Assembly: GCF_050947875.1 (NCBI RefSeq)
Contig: NC_134574.1
Span: 154,344,051 to 154,408,050, forward strand
Reading direction: 5' to 3'
DNA length: 64,000 bases
DNA from: Dermacentor variabilis
Lineage: Eukaryota > Arthropoda > Arachnida > Ixodida > Ixodidae
Shown here: piece by piece, positions 48,101 through 57,100 of the stretch
Position numbering within the stretch: position 1 is the first letter of the stretch
Layout of the letters: every line of letters begins with the position of its first letter
The notes under the pieces: model-generated
What the model was told of the DNA's origin: nothing
What the model saw: the letters and a program-made list of their open reading frames with translations, nothing else
Databases searched by the model: none
Made by a program: the position numbers and the translations under genes

Positions 48101-51100
48101 AACAGCACCCCCCCCCATTACGGTTATTGTACTAAACACGAAACATGCACCCGATAAAGAGCCCTGGATACAGACCTCTACAAATATTGCGCTCAAAGAA
48201 GACACATTCAAAGAGAATAAACAGTTAAAGAATAGATTGCAAAGCAATTCCTAATAGTCATTCAGGCAGGCAAGACACAGCCAAGGCGATCGAAGAAAGT
48301 TTATACTTTGCCCTGTCTCGCTTCGAGTGAAATTCTGTCACTTGTCGTTAGATTTACCAACTTGCTGACATGCGTTGCATGATTGAGCAATTGTTTCAAC
48401 CTCTTTCCAGCATCCTGGCCAATAAAAATTTTGCGCTAGCCTAGCCTTTATCTTCTTGATACCGGAGTGACATGCCCAAGCATTCCCATGCGCTAACTCT
48501 AAAACCTGTGGTCGGTACTTTTCTGGCACTAGTTGGTTGTACGTCTGACCCTTGGAATCCTGATACTTCCGGTACTTGAGACATGACCTAGTGTAGAATT
48601 AGATGTTCTTTCAGGCCACTCCTTCATTCACACTAGCCTGCAGCACAGTTAGCGAAGCGTCACTTTTCTGTGTCGCGATAAGCACCTCTAGGTCAACCCT
48701 ACTAAGCTGCTCCCAGCAAAAGGATGCGGGACTAAGCAGTGAACCTCCCTCTTCAGCCTTAGGCACCCAATTTTTCCGAGTCTCGAAAGGCTCGTCACCC
48801 ACTGTCACTGATCCGGTAATTGATCCATCACCAGTCTGAGTCCTCTGCTTTTCATCAGCCGTATCTCCCGGCCTAGGCTTCCGCCATGAGGATGTTACAT
48901 TGTCAATTTCCTCGTTTGAAGATGAGCTTTCACATTTCTGTGAAGGGCGCATGACCGCGATCGCATTAATGCCATGCAAGCGAGACTGGTAGAGAACAAC
49001 TGGCCCTCCTTTTTTAAAGCTGCTCCGATTTGTTCAAAAAAAGACATGAAAAGTGTTCGGGTAAACTTGGACTCCCGGCTGCCTCTGTTTGCAACCTTCC
49101 AAATGCACCCTCGAGGGTTACCTTGGCAACTGGCAAGCACGCGCACTCTGCTCTTCTGTTACTTGTCTGATCCAGGTGCATTCCCCTGTATAGTCCCGGG
49201 AGAAACACAGGACGGGTGAGTAACATCCATTGTGGCGGTAGAATCGCGAAGTGCCCTGCACATTTTCCCATTTACCACAACATCCTGCATATATAGCTCT
49301 AGCAGCCTCAGATTTTCTTCTGAATGGCTAATGCTGGCGAACACAATTTGCTCCTTGCAATTTCAGGAAATATGGTCTTCCTTGTTGCAACGGAAGCAGA
49401 CAATTGGTCTCCGGGCCTCGAACGCGTGCTCTACATCTGCCTTAGCCTTAGCGGCCCCAGCCGACTTGGCTGTCTCTGCTAGCCCTTCTCTCGCCACCTC
49501 AGCCTTAGTCAGTACTCCTTTGCTGAACTCGTCGCTCGTAGATGATTTCTTATTCGGCAAAATTGGGTTCCGAGGGGAAAACCGGTTTACAGAATAGTCC
49601 TTCTTCTCTAACCTATCTTCCTGAATAGGTTTTTCTTGGAAGTTACGGCGCGTGTAATATTCCTCTGCGAGCGGCGCTGCCTTCTCTAGGTCTACCTCTG
49701 GGAGCTTCTCCTGCAGCCAAAGTCTAACTTCTTCTGGAAGAACTCGGTAAAACTGCTCCAGTGCTATGCATTCAAGCACATTGTCATGGTTGCCATACAC
49801 TTCTGCACTTTGAGCCACTCTTTTAAGTTAGGCTTTAACTCGTACGTGAACTCAGTGTGCGACTCGCTGCCCCTTTTTGCCTGTCTAAACCGCTGTCAAA
49901 ATGCCTCGGCAGAGAGGCGGTATTTGCGAAGAAGCGCGGCTTTTACCTTTCCATAGTTCTCGTAGTCTTCTTAGGCAAGCGTGCGAGAACTTCCGCGGCC
50001 TCTCCTGGAACAACTGGAAGAAGTTTTTGAAACCAAAGGCTTTCGTCCAGCCCTATCTTTTCACATCTGCGTTCGAAATTCACGAGAAACAGTGTGATAT
50101 CACTGCCTATCCTCTGTGGTGGCATCAGGTCCTGTATTCTCAGTTTAGGTGTATCGTCTCGACTGGAAAGGGGACTTGAACACACCGAGCATATTCGACT
50201 TTGCTCTATTTCCAGTTATTTGAATTTAAGAGCATGATCTCGCTCTTCGCGCCTTTTCCTCTTCTCTGCCTCCTCGCGCCTTTTCTGCTCCTCTTTGCGC
50301 ATTTTTTTCTCGCTTCTTCTCTCAAGAATTTCTCCCCAAACCTCTTCCATTTCCTCCTCAGTTACCTCTTGTACCCTCATAACGTCCAGAATGGCTTTCT
50401 TTCGCCTTGCCGCGGCAACCGAAATGCCCATCTCCTGACAAACATCAAGAAGGTCCTGTATCCTGAGTTTCTCCATCGGGATCTGATGGCTCGTCTCCGG
50501 TTTTGCCTCTAAATTAGCTTTGCTTCCGAAGCCGGAGATCTATGCAAAGCCTGAAGCGAACTAAGACAACACCACTACAACCCTTTCAGAATACTTGAGC
50601 AATTGTCCCCTGCATTTATGTGTGTGACAGAGGTCTGGCGATGCGAAAGGCAAATGCCGGGCACTCACCCCTCCGAAGTGGCTGATGCCGGTCGACCTCG
50701 TGGCTGCCATTCAGCGGTGTAGCGGGCATTATCTGGCTTCGAATCCTACAGCTTGCCATCCACTGTTGTGACTTCGGGGTGCACGACGAGAGATGGACTC
50801 TTTCCGCAGACGAAGAAGAAACGAAACACTTTATACAATATTTACAGATAGTGGACGTTAGCGTACATGTAGCTGTAAGAGCGCGTCAGACCGACTGGGT
50901 GGCTGGAGGCGACTCTCTCCCGGTTCTCCCTTAAGTTCCCTTTGGCAACTCCTCGTCGGCAGGAACCAGTTGGGGCAAGTGCTGACGTCACTCGCGTCGA
51001 TTCTTGATTCGCGGCGGAGATGGCTGGGTGCTTCTTGAAGTCCCTCTCGTCGAATTCTTGATTTGTTGCAGAGAAGTGGGAGCTCCCATCGCCTCGATGG

Positions 51101-54100
51101 TATGCACGTGGTGCACCTAGTATGGCAGCTCCCGTCACCTCGATGATAGGCACGTAGTATGGCACAACAATGGGCAGCTTGGAATTCTTTCACTGAGCAA
51201 GGAGTGTCCAAGGGTCATGTGTGGTGTCTCTCACTTTAAAGATTTACCTTAAAATTCAGGTCCACAAGCAATAAAACCACTACTGTACAGAGATAAAATA
51301 ATAATAAAACCACTACTGTACACTACTGTACAGTGTCTGAATGTAGAGTTTGAACGTTTTAGTTCAAATGCAATCTCTTCGAATGCATAAGTTATAGCAT
51401 ATTTTGCTGGTCATTTCAAAGCGCTCTAGACTGCTCTCGCAAGCAGCATTGCCTTCAACCGTTGAAAGAGAGCACTGGCCTTGCATTCAGCTGGTTTTTT
51501 CTTTATTTATTTATTGCTTTCTGCCTGCGTCGAGTGCTCTCAGGCGCTCCAAGCCCTGTCGTTGCAACCATCATCGAGATTAAGAGCTCCTCCCACCATG
51601 TCATCACAACACAGTGTTGCCACTGTTGACAACGGTCTACCATAACCTATGCCACTGCATGCAGGCGTCTCTATGAACGCTTGTCCCGCCGGCGGGTTCA
51701 CCACTTTTTTTTTTCAGCAGTGCTGGGAGCTTTGGCTGAGCAGAATCGGGATGTTTGCTGTAGTCGCGCCGTTTGGCCTCTGCCATTTCCTCCTCCGAGA
51801 GCGAGTGACACATTCAGCTTGAGTGCTTGTCCTCTGCCTCTGAGCTCGAGGAAGACCGGACCTGCTGACTCTGATTTCAAGGTTGAAGGCAACCAGTCAA
51901 AGATACCATCAGTGTATTGCAGCACACTGCATTTTTCGTTATGTTCTGAATCAGTTGGCTTAAATTTCTATAAGGTTTTCATATTGGCCTATCGTTTTAG
52001 TGTATGATATGCTCGTATTTATACTTCGCTAAATCTCAACTAACTTTGAGATAGGGAATCATATACTTTAAAGGGGCGCTGAACCACCCCTCAGGCTTGG
52101 TGAAATGACATAGTGCGCGGGTATGATACGCTGTTGTGAACACCTCAGCCAAGTTCTGCTGTCGTACGCGGTCTGTGAAGCTCGCAAGCGGAGCGCGAAG
52201 TCACCTTTTTCTCAAACACTCTTGTTTCAAAAACCCCATGCTCCTCGCTCTTTTCTGTGTGCTCTATTTTGTCATAATGCACACTCCAATACGCCACTGC
52301 TATTGGCTGCTGCGCTCGGCTACACCGCGGCCGCCGCTAGGTGCCGCTACGAGTCCAATGGCTAAGCGCAATGCGGCTCTCTGAAGACAGCCGCGTTTGG
52401 CTTATGTTTAGCGGGGCATAGGCACCAAATTGGAAATTTGAACTGCGCGCCACGGTGACGTCTCCGCCATAGCCTTCGCAGTGCAAGGCATTGGAGGAGG
52501 AAAGGGAGCACAGCTGGAGGCCGTGTTTGATTGCCGATAACTCCGCTTGTGCTGAATGCATTGAAGTACTTTTTGCAGCAAAGTGGTTCTGAAATAGCCT
52601 ATCTTCACTTCATATGTCTTTCTCCACTTCAATAAAAAGTGGTTCAGGGCCCCTTTAAACGGCATATTTTTGTAAAACTTGACTTGTGTATAACTTAATT
52701 CAATTCAGTTAATTTCCTTTCCAGGTTCCAGATCCCCGTTTTCCTTTCCTTGGTGTACACTACACACCCAGGATGGATGGCAGCGTCCTTCTGGGGCCAA
52801 ATGCTGTGCTCGCTTTTCGGAGGGAGGGCTACGGCTACTTTGACATCCACATACCAGAGCTTGTGGATGCACTGACCTTCAGGTTAGCGCCAGACACATC
52901 ATTTAGTTACCAATTTGTAAACAAATCACATTGACATTAAAGACGTACCTGCTGCTTAAAGGACACAAGAACAGGTGTGAGATGAAGCTTCTAGGCAGAC
53001 ACAAGAATCAGACCATGCATGAGTTAATGGAAGCGTACTAAAGAAAGAAAAGCTCTGCTTGTATAAGTGGTACATCACTTCTATTATATCTGTGAGGGAC
53101 AAGATTTTTTTTTACCAATGGTTGTCTCAAGAGTTGGCACAATGTTGGAAATGCATGAAAATACATGAAGAATATAATTTTTTTTTTCACAAAAGGATTC
53201 TTGTTCTCAAACTTCGAGTGATTAGTTTGCAGAAGTTGTGAAATCAAGCTTCCACAATTTCTTCTAAATCACAGCCAGTCGAAATGGCATCATCACTAAA
53301 GCAAATAGGAGAAACCTTTTTTGTTTAGATATATATCATTTTTAGCAGGTTGTAAATGCAGAAATGCCTTTTTAACTGTTTCATAATACTAATACTTTAA
53401 ACTAGAAAGCTTGTTCTATGAAAATAACTTAAACTACAAAATTTGTTCTGTGAGCTCTTATCATCACAGCCTGTGCTTTGGACTTCACGATGGCACTGCT
53501 CAAAAGGCCTTTCAGAGCAAGTACTTGGTAGTATGGGGAAAACCAAGGAAACAAATAGTGTGATTGAGCTGACAGATCTACACAGATGGAAACTGTGATG
53601 AATTAGAAGAGTTGCAGAATACCTCGGGAATCCCTGCACTATCCGAGTCCTCACGTAAGAATATACTTGCGGCATAGTTATTTGCTTAGTTATGTCACTT
53701 TAAGCCAACGTTTCAACAAGGGGCCTTGTCCTCGTCAGGGGAGCAACCATTTCTTTTGCAGCATTTTCATTGTGGTAGCAATTATATGAATGCTCCAGAT
53801 GAATTGCCGCCATTGGCATTGCCATAATGCTCTGTATGAAGTCCAGGTGTGACCACATCACAGCTGTGCAGTTTAATCTCTAGGTGCGAGGGAAAGCATG
53901 CGATGGTGAACTGAGAAGGATGGTGACTTGGTGCAATGGCGTCTTCTTACGCGCTCAAGGCAGGAAGGCAGGGAGGGTACATGTTGACTTTTTGCATGTG
54001 TAGGTGGGGATGAGGAGCAAAGTAATGTACACTCTCGCTTCTACTTTGGCCATGGCTGCACATGGCATGGCTAAGCACGGCTCCGCAAATTCTATCTAGG

Positions 54101-57100
54101 AGGTAATCTGCGGTGAGATAAAAGGCTAACCTACCTGATATAACTGATGGCTTCGTGTGCACTGTGTTCTCACGTACCTAGTTCACATGGAGGCAACAGA
54201 GTAATTCGAATCATTTTTCTTCCTGTCAAGTCTGGATTACTTTCGTAAGGAAGAAAAATTATGCATCACCAACTGGCAACGCAACATGTTTTGTAAAGTC
54301 TTCATTCGAGGAGAGTAATTCACTCACCACTGCTGCCACTCCATCACACCAGTGTTCTGACAGCGAGTGTCCGGGGTCATCAAGTGAGATCTGTTTGTAT
54401 TTGCCTGTGTGCATGTGACACCGTGCTTGTTAATTAAGTTAGTAAGCAGATATTTACAGCAGTTTTGCAGCTGATAAAACTACTAACCTTACTGCATATA
54501 GCTGTCTATGGGTACCAAGAGAAGGGAAACGCAGTCGAGGACGGCAGAAGACGGTGGAGCGATGAAATTAGGAAATTCACGGGCGCTAGTTGGAATCGGT
54601 TGGTGCAGGACAGGGGCAATTGGAGATCGCAGGGAGAGGCCTTCGTCCTGCAGTGGATATAAAACAGGCTGATGATGATGACGATGACGATGGTGGTGGG
54701 GAATTTGCTATTGCAATCAATGCTTCACCTTTTTGTCAAAACTGTGACTTTCTATGTGCGCATAGCTTGCTTGCCTCCACCCTCAATGGAGAAGAAGAAG
54801 GAGAGTAAGCTGGGACATGGTGTGGTGGAGCCAATGTAAAAAAAACAATTTGAATAGTAATACTAATACCAGTAATTTTTTTAAAGAGAGGTAGTAGACG
54901 GGCTGGAAACCGCAGGGGGAGGAACAAAGGGAAGTTTGGAGTTATGAGAGTAAAGGTGAACAAAGGTGAACAAGTGTGATCTGGTTTTCTATGCACTGGA
55001 TTGGCCGTACATACCCACATCCATAAACTATTTCTTGGTTCCAACTGTTATCTCCACTCAAATTCAGTACCCCCGTTGTTCGCCTCAAAACTCCAAGCTT
55101 CCCTTTGTCCCACCCAGAGGTTTATCATGGGAGGCAGGCATGCTTGTAATCAAAGCCAGAGCTGGTTATGCTATGACAGACGAGATCATCACTTTATGGA
55201 AGTGGTGACAGCAACACAATGACACAAACCACCTACAATAACAGCTCCAAGTGAAAGGTTATACATGCGCAATAGGGGTAACTTGAAGTGTGTATAACCT
55301 TGTGTGGGTCTAAGGACATTTCTGAGCAAACTCCGACCCAGTACAGTAGCATCCTTTGTGGAGTGGGTCTTGTCAGATAAACATTACTAATTACTACTAT
55401 TATGATCTGTGCAGAGGCATTTTCCACCTCAACGTCTTACACCAAGGTTATCCTTGTTTTTAAAGTCACTTGAATGCACTATTTCTTGGAAATTGTATAC
55501 TAATCCTAGTCAGAATGCTTGCTTGGAATGAATTTTAGCCATAACCGCAGCAGAAACGAAAATGAGTTATCAGTCACTTTTGTCCACATTTAAAACAAAA
55601 TAAATTTTATTATTGGTCTCCCACCGAACTCATACAATTTGTAATGGAACTTAGGCCACCACTGACATGCAGTTGAATTAGTAAGGAAAATTTGAATGAA
55701 AGAGTGCTGTGTTAGCCTGTTTCTCATGTGCATACTTATTTTCCTGCTATTAATGCTTTGCAGCAAAATGTTTGGCCATTATGCATATGCTGTGTTGCCT
55801 TCATCTTTAATGCCTTGGCTCCTGCTGCCTTTTTTGCCCTGCTTTTCTAGACTACTAGGGCTACTTACTGCTCCGATGGAGATGGGGGCTGGCAGATGTA
55901 GTTTTTGAATTCACCTGATTGAGCTACATTGGTTCAGAAATCAAGTAATCCCGAGCTTGCTAAGTTTTCATTTTACCAGAACTCTTGTTTTCCTTGAACA
56001 TGGCAAATTTGTGTTGCAGTCGTCATTTTTTGGTGTTTTCACTTCAGTGATCTGTATATGACCATCTTTGGCATTCCGTATACTACTTTGCGACACTTGA
56101 TGTTTATTTTTATTTTGCGTGAAGGCTTGCACATAAAATGCACTTCGTGAAATTTGAAAGTGTTCTTTGCCCCCCCCCCTTAAAATGCTAGAATGCCTTG
56201 AGGGTATTATAAATAAATAAATTTATGTTGTATGCCACGTCTCTATGAAGCATTCAAGTTGCATAAGTCAGCCTCATTGATCATCATGCACCATTCTCCT
56301 AGTGTTTTTTCAAGACAAGATTCAAAAGAAACTAAAAAGACATCACTAAATGTATTACCTGACTTATGTACGAATGAAACACCTTTTTTAACCCTTAACT
56401 TTATAAAAAATATGGTTGACCCTTGGCTGTGTAAACATGGTGCTTGCCTGTGAGCTCGTTTAGTTTAGCTTGAAATTGTCTTACCTGTTTCTTACTTTTC
56501 GTTGTAATCTGATGGCCAGGCATATAATAATCAAGTTAACCAGTTTTTTTTTTTCCCCTTCTTCCAAAAGGGGTTTTCAAAAGCTGGCCGTTCGCAACAT
56601 CTCCTATGGCTGGCAGGAGTTCTATCGGGGTGTGTACATCAGGGCTCAGGTGAAGCAGCTGCAAAAGTACATCCCACAACTCCAGTACTCAGACGTCTCA
56701 CGGTAAGTTATTTTTCAATTGCTGCTAGTCTGCAGATGTCGGTGGAATGAAGTTCTTCAAAAACCATGCATTTAGAAGATTACACCTTACACGTAATCAC
56801 TGCAACTTCAGTGCACTGGATTCTTACACGAGAAGTAATACAAATAAATCTTTATGAAGTACTGTGTGCTCTGACTAGGTACTGCCAAGGCTTGGGCGAG
56901 ATTGATGAAGCCTTCTTTTCCCCCTTCATCACTTCCCCTCCCTTTATTTTGATGTGCAAACGAAACCACTTATAATCATTTGCAGGATGCCGGAGGAAAA
57001 CTGTCATGATACACTAGTTCAATCAAATTTTGTTAATGCTACCTTGATTGTCTCTCTATTTTACTCGACAGTGTTTGTACATTTTGTGGTGTGCACATAT

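Larger units (their letters stand above)
47403..51169 (-). mobile_element. Internally deleted Ty3/gypsy-type LTR retrotransposon
   Basis: Two direct repeats (47403-about 47820 and 50764-51169) bound gag, protease and integrase remnants read on the minus strand. The outer ends are TGTTGTG/CACAACA and are flanked by a 4-bp duplication ATGG (47399-47402 and 51170-51173). Minus-strand order: 5' LTR (high coordinates), gag with a SAP-like N-terminus and coiled coil, SCAN-like gag core, CCHC knuckle, protease-like DSTAT segment, integrase H2C2 finger, unknown tail, purine-rich tract, 3' LTR. Most of reverse transcriptase and RNase H and the integrase core are missing. Stops break gag, including one inside the zinc knuckle. 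It is non-autonomous and lies in L2HGDH intron 5, antisense to the gene. Confidence 0.9.

Noticed and set aside
47687..48247. 186-codon minus-strand ORF considered as an env-like gene
   Set aside because: It runs into the 3' LTR and shows no signal peptide plus transmembrane pattern or family motif.
50216..50476. Coiled-coil E/K/R-rich ORF considered as a host gene
   Set aside because: It lies directly inside the LTR pair and is collinear with gag, so it is the gag N-terminus of the retrotransposon.
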